DNA from: Symsagittifera roscoffensis
Taxonomy: Eukaryota > Xenacoelomorpha > Acoela > Convolutidae
Assembly (NCBI RefSeq): GCF_963678635.1
Contig: NC_087071.1
Location: 47,660,889-47,724,888, forward strand
Reading direction: 5' to 3'
Length of the DNA stretch: 64,000 bases
Shown here: positions 9,662 through 19,212 of the stretch, piece after piece
Layout of the letters: every line of letters begins with the position of its first letter
Numbering within the stretch: the first letter of the stretch is position 1
The notes under the pieces: model-generated
The model's input: only the letters and a program-made list of their open reading frames with translations
The model's database searches: none
Told to the model about the DNA's origin: nothing
Made by a program: the position numbers and the translations under genes

Positions 9662-10546
9662 TTGCGGCAGAGAAGTCGTGAAAGTTCGGCAAGACCGGAG
9701 CTTCCCCCAACTTGGAAGAGGTACCACAGGCACAATCGGTTGGATTGGAATGCGGAACAGAAAGCCAGGAGGGACTGCTTTCATGATGCAGCCTGGGTGG
9801 AATATCTTGCGCCACCCCGTGTGCCAGAAGGCGCGGTCCACCTAATCATAGGGGACAGCCTGATGCGGGTGTTGACCCGGATCCAATCGCACTGGCAGAC
9901 AGGAATCTTGAGTTTCGCTGGAGCTGCCACGCCACAGATGTTGGCAACGCTTGAGATGCTAGGGATGACTAAAGTGTACACAGTGACCCTGATGATCGGG
10001 ACGAACGATGTATCAAGGGGAGAAGCGAGGAAAATAACGAGGCTGCATGACAAGATGAGCTGCCTTCTTGAGGAGCTGAGGATCCAGATGGACCCCATCC
10101 TGTTGACAGTATGTACTGTCCCTTATAGCATGAAGTTCGATCAGCACGCCTTGGAAATGAACGAGAAGGTGCGGAACCTAAACAGGGTGATCCGAGAAAT
10201 CCACCGGAAAAGTATGCTCCCCGTCGGACTGTTGGACGTGGCGGAGCGCATGGAGCAAGCGGGATTCCCTGAGGACACCTCCAATGATGGAATCCATTTC
10301 GATAGACCGAGGGGAGCAGAGTGGCTGAATGACGTCTTTCAAGGACACTTAAATACGCTAGAGGCGGATCTGCTAGAGACAGCCCAATTCACATTAGGGC
10401 CACCTCCGAACCCACCATTCCTCGCCTCGAGGGCCTTGTCTGGTCGCTTGGGACCGAGGGTCGACATCGGGATCAGGCGAAGCTGGATCGGGAGAAGGTT
10501 CAGCTGGAAAGGGACCTGGCGGTCAACGAACGAGATCAGACTCTGA
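9662..10546 (+). CDS. Block 3 SGNH/GDSL hydrolase domain (element A)
   Basis: Open frame of 294 residues with an SGNH hydrolase domain at about 58-230. Block I is HLIIGDSLMRVL with Ser66; block II is SFAGAA with Gly87; block III is IGTNDVSR with Asn115; block V is NDGIHF with Asp209 and His212. All four name-giving residues and the Asp are present, so the fold is assigned with good confidence. The family includes esterases, lipases and carbohydrate deacylases; the substrate here is unknown. An esterase of this class is known in CR1-type LINEs. I know of no well-described example in a Ty3/Gypsy third gene. Confidence 0.75.
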   Translation: MRQRSRESSARPELPPTWKRYHRHNRLDWNAEQKARRDCFHDAAWVEYLAPPRVPEGAVHLIIGDSLMRVLTRIQSHWQTGILSFAGAATPQMLATLEMLGMTKVYTVTLMIGTNDVSRGEARKITRLHDKMSCLLEELRIQMDPILLTVCTVPYSMKFDQHALEMNEKVRNLNRVIREIHRKSMLPVGLLDVAERMEQAGFPEDTSNDGIHFDRPRGAEWLNDVFQGHLNTLEADLLETAQFTLGPPPNPPFLASRALSGRLGPRVDIGIRRSWIGRRFSWKGTWRSTNEIRL

Positions 10547-10548
10547 GG

Positions 10549-11539
10549 TTGCTTGACATGCTAAAAGCTGAACATCAGCCGGAACTAAGGGTGCGGGATA
10601 ATGCCGCGAATTGTGAACAACTGAAGTCGGAGTTGGAGAGAATAGAACAACGACAACGTGAACTTGATGCACAGAAGGGAGCCAGGCCAAAGGAGCGAGT
10701 GGTTACCAGCTCGAGGCCAGAGTCAGGCATGGAAGTGGATGAAGCCCCCAGGGCAAGAGGACGGTTCAACCTTGACCGCGAGGCCCGAGAACACATGAGT
10801 GAAGGGTTGGAAGTCTGGATACCGAATGAAGCAACGTCCTCCTTGCGTAGCTTAGAGTGGATTCCATCATTGGAGGTGTCCATCATAGGAGATTCCAAGG
10901 GGAGAAGCGAGGAAAATAACGAGGCTGCACGACAAGATGAGCTGCCTTCTTGAGGAGCTGAGGATCCAGATGGACCCCATCCTGTTGACAGTATGTACTG
11001 TCCCTTACAACATGAAGTTCGATCAGCACGCCTTGGAGATGAACGAGAAGGTGCGGAGCCTAAACAGGGTGATCCGAGAAATCCACCGGAAGAGTGTGCT
11101 CCCTGTCGGACTGTTGGAGGTGGCGGAGCGCATGGAGCAAGCGGGATTCCCTGAGGACACCTCCAATGATGGAATCCACTTCGATAGACCGAGGGGAGCA
11201 GAGTGGCTGAATGACGTCTTTCAAGGACACATAAATACGCTAGAGGCGGATCTGCTAGAGACGGCCCAATTCACATTAGGGCCACCTCCGAACCCACCAT
11301 TCCTCGCCTCGAGGGCCTTGTCTGGTCGCTTGGGACCGAGGGTTGACACTAGAGGCAGCTCGAGGAGCAACCAGGCCAGATTGCCGAGTGCCATGCAAAT
11401 GGAGTCTGAGGAGGTGACGTCATCAACGCCTCCAGGCTCGGCAATATCCTCAGTGGTAGTGGCAGAAAGCAAGCGGGAAAAGAGGCCTATGGAGACCGCT
11501 CGCTTGAGATATCCAGAGAAGGTGAAAGGATGGACCTAG
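10549..11539 (+). CDS. Second copy of coiled coil and SGNH C-terminal half (element A)
   Basis: Region duplicated from 9150-10460. Two open pieces are visible, 10549-10953 (coiled coil and linker) and 10937-11539 (C-terminal half of the SGNH domain with the DGIHF block V). Bases 10469-10857 repeat 9151-9539 almost exactly, an offset of 1318 bp. Near-identity suggests a recent duplication in this copy. Element B shows a single SGNH domain here, so the repeat is private to A. Confidence 0.7.
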
Positions 11540-13878
11540 AGGGTTTGGAATGCAGGCGAGAATTGGCGGAGACTCTGGGTATTGAACGAGTGTCGCACGA
11601 AGACTTAAACAAACATCATTGCGTGGACTGGTTGAAAGCTCACGAGGCGCACTTCTCGAGAACAAAACTGATGGAGACCGCGGACCTGACCGGAATTCCC
11701 ACGAAAGGGATCATGGGACCCATCAACTATAGACCTCTCAAGCTGCTGGGGAGTCCTGGACTCATAGCAGAACCCCCCAAACACCGAACGAGCATCGCCA
11801 GGATCAGGTTGGCGACCCCGGCACAGTTGAGGGTGGTGGACAAGCTGCTGAATCCGGGGGGAATGGAATTGCCAGATGCCGCTTACGAAGGCTCAAAATT
11901 GGCGGAAGATCCCAGGTACGGGAAGCCCTGTGGGAGCACCCAGCTGGCCAAAACCTTGGCAGTTTACGATAGAGCAGATCCAGCTGCTGCGAGGGTAGTC
12001 ATTGTGGCGGGATCAGACTTCGAAGGAACGTCTCCTAAGTTGTTCTGGCCGGAGACTCTGATATACTCTTTGCCAGGAGCCGAACTAAACCAGATGTTAA
12101 CTCTGGTGGTGGCAATAAAGTCGGAGATGCCCTGTGAGCCTGAGCTGCTATTGTTTGCAGGAATGAATGATCATCTGCACGCGACGGGACTTCTTGAGCA
12201 GCTGAGGGGCAATGAACCGACATCGAGGAAGATGTGGGAAGCCATTCAGACGTTGTTTGCAGCGATGAATGAAGTGCAAGAGAATGTTGTCTCGAGATTT
12301 GGATCCAAGACGAAGGTGGTATTCACCACATCCCCTGAATACGCGAATATGCCACCCGCCCTACAATTCGTGTATGCGGTCTTGATTCTAATAGCAGAGA
12401 GAAACGAATGGCGGATTCTAATGGCAGCCCCCAATCGGGAATTGGAGCCATCGAACCTGAGGCTCCGCAAGTCAGAATTGGCAGCGGCATGGGCGGACAT
12501 ATCTCATGCACTGAGGGGCTTTTATGGATTGGACAACATCCTGATCGTATTGGATGAGGTGCTTTTGCTAGAGATATCGAACTTTGCCAGGCAACTCAAG
12601 TTCAGCCCAGTCATCGGGGACGATCACCCGGCGATAAACCAATTGACGGCCAGCTTGTGGTTTTGGAGCATGGAGGTGAAGATCACAAATTCCACCGGCA
12701 AGTCTAGAGGTCCGAGCAACGAGAGAAAAAATGTGGCCGACACGAAGAAACAATTAGAGTCGATGAAATATCGCCTGACGCAAGAGAATGGCTGGTGGCC
12801 ATTTTTGACACCAAGGCTAGAGAACGCCACGATTAAGACGAGGGGGGAAGCACCACCCCTCGTGAAACATGTCTGGAGTTTTCTGGAGAAACAACTGAAG
12901 CTGGCCGAAGGAAGAGACATGACGGTGGCTAGATTTGTCTCGGCCGCCAATGAAGTGACGATTGGAGGGTTCTGGAGAGAGCACGCCGAGGGTGAGCTGC
13001 GGACTAGAAGGGATCATGAGATTCTTAAGTTCTTGAGTCCTTGCTGGGGGAAAGAATTCATGGCAGGAATGTTCGGCACCACAGCGACTATCTTTGGAAC
13101 CTTCGTGCAGGAGATACTGGGCATGCCCATCATACTGCTCTTGGCTTTATATCTGGTCTACCCCAGATACTTGTTCAACATGGGCCCAGCGTACATGTTT
13201 AGTCGAGGAGTAGAGACACTTCGGGTTGATGGGTATCTGGCACTAGTACTCTTGACCCATGGGGAATTGGTGTCGTTTCATCGATTGATGGAATATGGGG
13301 AGCCCCTGTCAATGGGGAAAGTCCACTCGAGTATCGAAACCTACTCCTACAAGTGTGCCGCGGGGTTGAAGACGTTGTTAGTGCAATACCTCATGATGCA
13401 GAATCGGCACATGACGGGTGAAGATAAGAACCCAACATCGAGAGAAGAATGGAAGAAGATTAATGGAGGGATGCCTCTGTTGACGGACCTGTGCCTGGCA
13501 ATGAGGTCGGACCCGATGGGGATGATCCGGGGTCTAGAGGAGGTAGTGACCTGCATTTACGGTCCAGCAGTGACGTACGCATTCCCAGATCCCCTGGTGA
13601 CAACGTATCGTTACTCTGTGACGCACTTGAGTCTTATCAGCGTACTGGATGGGACGGCGCTCAATTGGTGTCAGCAGGAGGTGCTCAGGGCACAAATGAG
13701 CAATACAGTACTCTTTGGAAAAGTGAAAGATGCCGAGCTGATAGTGTACAACTTCAGGGGGCAGATGCAATGTAGAATGGGAGGCAAGCGAGAGGGTCCC
13801 ATCGAAACATATCCCAAAATCTGGAACTTGAAAAGGAGGAAAGCTTTGCACTGGTCAAGAGGGAGCTGGAGGCCATAA
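11530..13878 (+). CDS. Block 3 large protein, first part, with SGNH-like remnant domain (element A)
   Basis: Open frame of 782 residues. Residues about 150-340 look like a second, degenerate SGNH-like fold: RVVIVAGSDFEG resembles block I, LLFAGMNDHLHATG resembles block III, followed by a TSPEY...PALQFVYAV stretch. The Ser and final His motifs are not clear, so activity is doubtful. From about 500 on it aligns collinearly with element B's 23573-26203 frame (shared ALYL.., LR.DG.LAL, LL.QYL..QNR..TGEDK, GMPLLTDL, VYGP..T.AFP). One hydrophobic stretch (MPIILLLALYLVYPRYLF) could be a membrane segment or a buried helix. No family recognised for the C-terminal half. Confidence 0.6.
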   Translation: MDLEGLECRRELAETLGIERVSHEDLNKHHCVDWLKAHEAHFSRTKLMETADLTGIPTKGIMGPINYRPLKLLGSPGLIAEPPKHRTSIARIRLATPAQLRVVDKLLNPGGMELPDAAYEGSKLAEDPRYGKPCGSTQLAKTLAVYDRADPAAARVVIVAGSDFEGTSPKLFWPETLIYSLPGAELNQMLTLVVAIKSEMPCEPELLLFAGMNDHLHATGLLEQLRGNEPTSRKMWEAIQTLFAAMNEVQENVVSRFGSKTKVVFTTSPEYANMPPALQFVYAVLILIAERNEWRILMAAPNRELEPSNLRLRKSELAAAWADISHALRGFYGLDNILIVLDEVLLLEISNFARQLKFSPVIGDDHPAINQLTASLWFWSMEVKITNSTGKSRGPSNERKNVADTKKQLESMKYRLTQENGWWPFLTPRLENATIKTRGEAPPLVKHVWSFLEKQLKLAEGRDMTVARFVSAANEVTIGGFWREHAEGELRTRRDHEILKFLSPCWGKEFMAGMFGTTATIFGTFVQEILGMPIILLLALYLVYPRYLFNMGPAYMFSRGVETLRVDGYLALVLLTHGELVSFHRLMEYGEPLSMGKVHSSIETYSYKCAAGLKTLLVQYLMMQNRHMTGEDKNPTSREEWKKINGGMPLLTDLCLAMRSDPMGMIRGLEEVVTCIYGPAVTYAFPDPLVTTYRYSVTHLSLISVLDGTALNWCQQEVLRAQMSNTVLFGKVKDAELIVYNFRGQMQCRMGGKREGPIETYPKIWNLKRRKALHWSRGSWRP

Positions 13879-14327
13879 TGGAGAAAGAAATCCTGCCAGC
13901 CGCCATGCCTGAGTTCCCGATAGTCAGAAGGATGACCTTGGGAATGAACAGTCCCTTGGTAGTTCCATCCATAATGGCGAGGATGACAACGGAGGAAATG
14001 CAGAAATACTTCACTGATGGCTGGGACCCCCTGTTCATCGGCTACACGGCGGCGGTCTGCTTCCACACTAGCGAGGCGAAGATAAATTCGTGGACGACGC
14101 AAGCGAAAAAGATGAGAGACTCGCATCCCCCCGGATATGAGGTGCGAAAGGTCTTGAGAGCTCCTGAGCAGGAGGGACTTGAGAACATGCTACCAATATG
14201 GGATGATGACAGGATGATCATGATGGAGGGGCACGTTGCATTGGTGGACGACATGAAATTCGCAACAAGAAAGTATTGGGCACCCTATGGCTTAGAACAG
14301 GTGGAAATGAGACAGGAGGGAAAATAA
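13878..14327 (+). CDS. Block 3 unassigned part (element A)
   Basis: Open piece of 149 residues that matches the middle of element B's 23573-26203 frame: PIVRRMTLGMNSPLVVPSIM resembles PPIRMMLLGVTSPIIAPRIG in B, followed in both by W..G..P.FI....A. No known domain. The role is unknown; the collinear match is the evidence that it is coding. Confidence 0.5.
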   Translation: MEKEILPAAMPEFPIVRRMTLGMNSPLVVPSIMARMTTEEMQKYFTDGWDPLFIGYTAAVCFHTSEAKINSWTTQAKKMRDSHPPGYEVRKVLRAPEQEGLENMLPIWDDDRMIMMEGHVALVDDMKFATRKYWAPYGLEQVEMRQEGK

Positions 14328-14351
14328 CTAGATGCAGCAGGTCAACTGCAC

Positions 14352-14681
14352 GTGGCCCTGACGGAGTACAAGAGATTGGACCCGGCGACACCATCACCAC
14401 TGTCAGTGGATACACCTGGAGACAAAAGGAGTGGACCCGTGGAGGACCGGTTCAAAAGAATTCTCGAGAGAAGGAGAAATGAGTCAGAAGAAGAGAGTAT
14501 GGATGAAACTCTCAGTGAAGCCGGTGAGGACATGGAAGTGGGGAATACGCCTGAACCAAGACCATCAGGGGAGGAGCTCACCACTCAAGAGCTGTTGAAA
14601 GACTTGAGCGAGGAGAATTGGGCAGATACTGCCACTCCACCTCTGACCCCGTCCCCCCGGAAGAATCTGGAATTGCCATAG
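14352..14681 (+). CDS. Block 3 acidic linker (element A)
   Basis: Open piece of 109 residues, acidic and rich in Ser, Pro and Thr (RRNESEEESMDETLSEAGED). Element B has an acidic stretch at the same place (DADDDELMDQDDNDDETGN). It is probably a disordered linker between folded parts. Confidence 0.45.
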   Translation: MALTEYKRLDPATPSPLSVDTPGDKRSGPVEDRFKRILERRRNESEEESMDETLSEAGEDMEVGNTPEPRPSGEELTTQELLKDLSEENWADTATPPLTPSPRKNLELP

Positions 14682-14762
14682 GCAAGCGAGACCTCCAATA
14701 TGGGGATGATACTCTTGAGCTCGGAGTAAAGGGAAAAGAATACTTTCGAAGGAAACAGGGAC

Positions 14763-15704
14763 ATGTTCCTGGGGTCTCTGGAGGACGATGCTTGGCAGAA
14801 GTTCATGAAGGAATTCAATCAAGAAGTGGGCAGCGAGACGACGCTGGAAAAATTCAAGGAGGAACTGTGGGACACAGTTGTGAAGTTTGGAGAACCGCTT
14901 CTGATAGGAACGGGCCTGGATGAGAAGGCGAGAAAAGAGCTGCTGAACAAGCTGATAGAGCTGAGGAATTCACGATCGAAGACTAGAGAAGAAAAATGTG
15001 AAGACAGCTCTACTCTGAAACAAAAAACTGTAGATAAAATAGTTGATGATATAAAAGGGGATAAGGTTGGGACTAGTAATATGATTAAAAGTACTAATAT
15101 CCTTAAGGCTCGAGCAGGGGGGAGGCAAGAGTCGGAAGGGTTGGAGGTAGACAGAGAGGTCGAATCAGTGATGATAGCCACAACACCCTCAACTAGAGAT
15201 GTGAAGACTCGCAAGAGGAAGAGAGAAGTAGAGGGATTGGGTAGTCCTTCAGTGGATGCTGTCTCGGAAAGAAGATTGAGAGAGACAGCGCCCATGGTTT
15301 TGGCTCGATGCAGGACGGCGGCATACAAGAGCAACACGGAGCTCAGAAGACCACTCGAAGTAGAGAGGGAAATAGAGGCTTCCACCAGTTCGACATCGGA
15401 GGAAGACTTCAAGCCCCAGAAGATAAACGTGAAGAGAGGTTCAACGAATGGACAGACATGGGAAGTGGATGTCGGCAAAGAATGGGTCTCGAAGGCACAC
15501 CAGGCCACGGGGAAGCAAGTGACGAGTGATCCACTGGAGAGGAACAAGACGAGGAACAACTCCCGGACATGGTGGATGGCCCTCGAGACATTGAAGGAAA
15601 TGGAGGACTGCTTGAAGAAGTTGGACAGTGGAGTAGCTCGCAAGCGACGCAATTGGGCCACCCAGCAAAATGCTGAGGTTAATAAGAATTGGCGAATCAG
15701 CTGA
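14763..15704 (+). CDS. Block 3 helical and basic region (element A)
   Basis: Open frame of 313 residues. Residues 1-70 match element B (FLGSLEDDAWQKFMKEF against FLSTLPEEEWERYQMEL; LNKLIELRNS against LEKIVNSMES). Residues about 70-240 are low-complexity with Lys/Arg-rich clusters (KTRKRKREVEG), a possible nuclear localisation signal also suggested in B (RRAKKGLKRLKGK). No domain recognised. Confidence 0.5.
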   Translation: MFLGSLEDDAWQKFMKEFNQEVGSETTLEKFKEELWDTVVKFGEPLLIGTGLDEKARKELLNKLIELRNSRSKTREEKCEDSSTLKQKTVDKIVDDIKGDKVGTSNMIKSTNILKARAGGRQESEGLEVDREVESVMIATTPSTRDVKTRKRKREVEGLGSPSVDAVSERRLRETAPMVLARCRTAAYKSNTELRRPLEVEREIEASTSSTSEEDFKPQKINVKRGSTNGQTWEVDVGKEWVSKAHQATGKQVTSDPLERNKTRNNSRTWWMALETLKEMEDCLKKLDSGVARKRRNWATQQNAEVNKNWRIS

Positions 15705-17497
15705 AGAGGTCCTGGCAGAACTTGTTGAAGGATCATTTTGAAGAGGCAATGAGGACACCCTCATCAGCACCGCCATTGATGGCGAATCCTTTCGTTAGAA
15801 CCGCAGGACAATTAATGTTCACCTGGAGTCTAGTGGGAATAGAGTTGGAGACATTGACGTCGTATGACAGGCTGAAGTTGGGAAGCAAGAAGCTAGATGT
15901 ATATCAAGCACTGATGCAAAACGTGGCCAGGGACAATTCAGGCTTGAGCCTGGCTAGGAGGAAGGATGCCACATGTTTCTTGATATGGATAGTGTCAATG
16001 ATGTCTGATAGCACCATCTTGGCGTGCCACCAGAGAGCAAGCGGAAGTAAAACCGTGGAAAAAAGAGTCTCAACGATCATCTTAAACGTGTATCAGAGTA
16101 CTGGAATAGAAAAGGAAGATGGTTCCAGACTATCCCTAGAGAACCACAGAAAGCTAGACGAGGTACGGAGGTTTTATAATAAGAAGTTCGGAGAAGAACA
16201 TGATGTTCACCGTAACCTGGCCTCGTCAGAGCAGTACTCGAGACTCAGCGAGAAGGGGGAATACCAATACGTGTCGGGAGTGATGGGAATAGCCTACAAC
16301 CCCTTCTTAGACTCAGAAACTGGAGGCGCTCACAGGAACCACGAGGTAGCGGAGCTACTGAAGTTTTGGACAGAAAGAATAGTGGAAATAGACGCGGTGG
16401 AGAAAGAGGGGCCGAGCCTGGGCCTGATTTTTGAGAAAACACCAGAGGTGGTGAGCATACCGCGCTCGAACAAGAGAGTTGAAGTGAACATGGGTGATGG
16501 AAATGGCTTGTTAATCACGAACTTGGGAGTGGTATGGAAGTTACTAAGACCCTCCTGGTGCCCACATCCCCACGCGAGTCTGATCGAGGAAACCACAGAG
16601 CGAGTGAGGCTAGCACCAACGGAGGATGAAGATTTGGCAAAATTGAGTGTGTTGCACAAACTTATCTCACCTCAGATGCAGGAGTCAGGCGAAAAGTCGA
16701 ACAAGCTCGGGACAGCAAAGAAGATGGAGCCGGGTAGCTGTCTGGATTCGACGTGTGGGAACGGAGAGCACACCTGCGATGGACGGTCATGTGTCAGGAT
16801 ACTGTCCTTTCAAAAAGAAGATCTGGTTACTTGGTTTGAAGACATCACGGAAAGGGAGAAAGGTGAAGTGCAAATAGTTGCGGAGTGTTACGCGAGAACT
16901 ACGGTGAATATAGCGACAGCTCTCGGATTCTTCTCGAGAATGTGTAGTCTGCAGTCACTGGAGAGGCTAGAGTCTGAACACCATTTAGTGACGGCGTTGA
17001 GCGCAGAATCATGGCCTGGGGTGTTGCAGGTGACTCAAAAACACATCCGGAACTGGAAGGTTTGTCTCGAGGCGGAAATGGGGTTTCCCATGAGCGAAGC
17101 TTATGGCCTGCCATTGAACGCAAAATCCCTGATAGGGTCAATGATGGCCAACTTGTGCGGAAGCCACTACCCACTGCACATGGCGATGGTGGAAGCATCC
17201 AGCCAGAGAGTACTGGTGGACAAGGCCTTCTCAGTGCCCAAGTGCGTGAGGTTGGCTCGGGTATCGCATCACTCGCATAAACTGTTGAGGAAAATCAGAG
17301 GGACAGTACCGAAAGAGTTGAGAGATGACTTGAGTGAAATCTGGGGAGAAGAGCTTTTGAAGTTGGAAAGTGAGAACACGAGCGATCACGAGAGACAAAA
17401 CGTGATCGGAAAACCGGTGGGGGGTGCTCCAAACATGGAAGAGAACGACACCATGCATAAGAAACTGATGGAGCGTGAGCCTCTCTTGGAAGCCTAG
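15689..17497 (+). CDS. Block 3 large protein, second part (element A)
   Basis: Open frame of 602 residues aligned collinearly with element B's 20844-23654 frame. Shared landmarks are RRKDA.CF, KLDEVRR.Y, YQYVSGVMGIAYNPF, LKPSWCPHP-like (WKLLRPSWCPHPHASLI), a Cys/His cluster (CLDSTCGNGEHTC in A, CLAQHSGMEGHVC in B), NIATALGF.S, and VDKAFSVPKCVRLAR. The Cys/His cluster may bind zinc. Mostly alpha-helical by inspection, without a clear signal peptide or envelope-type membrane anchor. No family recognised, and I assign no function. Confidence 0.6.
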   Translation: MANQLKRSWQNLLKDHFEEAMRTPSSAPPLMANPFVRTAGQLMFTWSLVGIELETLTSYDRLKLGSKKLDVYQALMQNVARDNSGLSLARRKDATCFLIWIVSMMSDSTILACHQRASGSKTVEKRVSTIILNVYQSTGIEKEDGSRLSLENHRKLDEVRRFYNKKFGEEHDVHRNLASSEQYSRLSEKGEYQYVSGVMGIAYNPFLDSETGGAHRNHEVAELLKFWTERIVEIDAVEKEGPSLGLIFEKTPEVVSIPRSNKRVEVNMGDGNGLLITNLGVVWKLLRPSWCPHPHASLIEETTERVRLAPTEDEDLAKLSVLHKLISPQMQESGEKSNKLGTAKKMEPGSCLDSTCGNGEHTCDGRSCVRILSFQKEDLVTWFEDITEREKGEVQIVAECYARTTVNIATALGFFSRMCSLQSLERLESEHHLVTALSAESWPGVLQVTQKHIRNWKVCLEAEMGFPMSEAYGLPLNAKSLIGSMMANLCGSHYPLHMAMVEASSQRVLVDKAFSVPKCVRLARVSHHSHKLLRKIRGTVPKELRDDLSEIWGEELLKLESENTSDHERQNVIGKPVGGAPNMEENDTMHKKLMEREPLLEA

Positions 17498-17554
17498 GGG
17501 GAGCGTAACCTCAGGAGCATTGAGATCACCCATGGAGAATGCCCATGCCACTGT

Positions 17555-18016
17555 TTGGCACAAACGGTGTGGTATCCAGATCACAAGAACCTTTGCCTGG
17601 TGTGGGATATGGAAGAAATTCGGTCGATCGGACTACCGGATCACCAGCAGAAGGTGACGCTCTTAGTAGTGAGTACGATGCTGGCTCTGAGATGGATAGA
17701 AGAGAATATAACGAAAAGTCGGGAAGCGACGACGCCAACGGCTGAGTCAATATATGCGATAGACTACAGCAGGAGGCTCGAGTTGTTTGAGACTGCGTGC
17801 AAAGTATTCGCCATACCAACGGAAGTCAGACACGTATGGAGCCGTTTGAGGTACTTTCCATGGTTTCGGGCGACACTGACGTCTTGGTTGTACATGACAA
17901 CGAAAGATCACATGAGAAAGCATCAAAAGGAGTATCGACAGTTCCAGGCCGAGATTCGGCCGGAAGCTTTCAAGAGACCCCTGTTAACCCATCGAAATGC
18001 GATCACGACAGGATGA
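17555..18016 (+). CDS. Block 3 C-terminal part (element A)
   Basis: Open piece of 153 residues matching the C-terminal part of element B's 20844-23654 frame: LVWDMEEIRSIGLPDHQQKV against LVWDVEELYSTGLPDQNQQV, ML A.RW.E, and RLRYFPWFRATLTSWLY against RQRLMPWFRAVMTSWMY. No domain recognised. Confidence 0.55.
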   Translation: MAQTVWYPDHKNLCLVWDMEEIRSIGLPDHQQKVTLLVVSTMLALRWIEENITKSREATTPTAESIYAIDYSRRLELFETACKVFAIPTEVRHVWSRLRYFPWFRATLTSWLYMTTKDHMRKHQKEYRQFQAEIRPEAFKRPLLTHRNAITTG

Positions 18017-18022
18017 AAGAGA

Positions 18023-18325
18023 GTGGGCAAAATGTCTAGAGACAATACCAAAGCGAGGGAATCAATACTAGAGGAAGACTTGGCGAAGAACGTGAGCTTG
18101 AGCCTGCACAACTCCTTTTGTTTGAACCGGGAATCTAGGGTGAAGGCACTACCCAACCAGGCAAAGAGGTTGCAGGAGCAAAGAGAATGGATGCGATCCT
18201 ATGAACAGCTGAAGGCTTGGGAGGAGATCGTGATTAGCTCCGATGATGAAGAAGAACTGTTGAGACAGTTTGCCGTAACTAGTACTTCAGGGTGCGGCAC
18301 CTCCAAGGCGAAGAGTGCGAGATGA
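18023..18325 (+). CDS. Block 3 extreme C-terminus (element A)
   Basis: Open piece of 100 residues ending the coding block. NVSLSLHNSFCLNRESRVKA matches NVSLCLHNSFCRNLEQKVNV near the end of element B's last frame, followed in both by an acidic tail (SSDDEEE in A, EDSDAEH in B). The function is unknown. Confidence 0.5.
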   Translation: MGKMSRDNTKARESILEEDLAKNVSLSLHNSFCLNRESRVKALPNQAKRLQEQREWMRSYEQLKAWEEIVISSDDEEELLRQFAVTSTSGCGTSKAKSAR

Positions 18326-18753
18326 GCGGATGGTTCGAATGGATCTTGAGTCTTGAGAGGGAAGGGGGGCTTGAGTGTGGATCCGGGTGAAACCTGGGTT
18401 CACGAAAAAGAAATTTTAACGAATCAGATATTGTTATTAATATGCTATATCTATTATATAAATCAAAATGCTGCATGACAATTTCCTAATTGAATGGGAC
18501 AAAAGAAATTTTAAATAATTGGCTTGAAAAGCGAGAATTCAAGGGTGCAGGTGTGTGCAGATTTTGATTGCTGTTTAGCGATAGTGTGAAAATTTTACAT
18601 GGCTGTGAATTTTGGGGTGTAGATAAACTTAAGTCTGCTGCAAACTTCTGTAAATGACCACTGGCACTGTACCTTGAGCAACACTCGGTTTTCTGGGACT
18701 CACTGGCAGGCGACAGCACGCGATGAGGACATCGATCTTGAGTCCGGGGAGTA
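18326..18753 (+). other. 3' untranslated region of element A with polypurine-tract candidate
   Basis: Non-coding stretch between the last coding block and the 3' LTR. Its last bases hold GTCCGGGGAG (18742-18751) followed by TA and the LTR start TGTGCCA. Element B has the same arrangement, GTCCGGGGAGTA then TGTGCCA, in its own orientation. The position matches that of the polypurine tract that primes plus-strand DNA, though the sequence is only partly purine. Confidence 0.6.
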
Positions 18754-19212
18754 TGTGCCAGTCGGTCATATTTGGAAGTTTGACCTTGAGAAAAGCAAGA
18801 GCACTTAATTTTGGAGTGAAATTTAATTTTTCAAAAATTCGAATGGAGCCTGTCATGCACGATTTTTCTCGCAATAACTGAAAACCGAAAAAGAGAAATC
18901 AGAACGATCGAATAACAATCGCGGGAAAGTTGTCAGATGAAAACAAGTGGGAAATTGCTATTCGCAATTTCCATCATAGTGAACAAGAGTACAGCTGTCC
19001 TATCTGAAATAGAAGACAGAGTATTCCCGAGAGAACAATTATTCGAACTGGACTAGAGTGAACATTCGACGGAAAGGTGGACTGCTTGAGTGTCCCAATG
19101 GTTCACATAAAACTTCATTCTAGAGTTCAAACTTACCTCTGCCATTCAAACTGATAAACATTGAACTTATCTAGTTATCTTAGTTAATTCTAGAGTTGCT
19201 CACCCATTTAAT
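18754..19212 (+). mobile_element. 3' LTR of element A, first portion
   Basis: Begins TGTGCCA, as does element B's LTR. The LTR is split by the insertion of B at 19212/19213 and continues at 43718-44146. The two portions together measure about 888 bp, close to the 882 bp of B's LTR, and the distal end finishes CGAATGTTACA, exactly as B's LTR does. Confidence 0.85.

Larger units (their letters stand above)
1..19212 (+). mobile_element. Element A: giant Ty3/Gypsy LTR retroelement, first section (fossil)
   Basis: Large LTR retroelement on the + strand. Recognised parts in order are a leader, gag (coiled coil, capsid-like region, two zinc knuckles), pol (aspartic protease, integrase, GPY/F module), a macro domain, and a third coding block of about 9.6 kb with an SGNH hydrolase domain. 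The 3' LTR begins at 18754, is interrupted at 19212 by element B, and finishes at 43718-44146. The 5' LTR is outside the window; the first bases already resemble the leader of B (both hold a CATCGA...GAGTTAAGG stretch). The element is broken, with about ten breaks in its coding region. It must be older than B, which sits inside it. Family placement rests on the protease-integrase order, the CX2CX4HX4C knuckles and close similarity to B. Confidence 0.9.
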
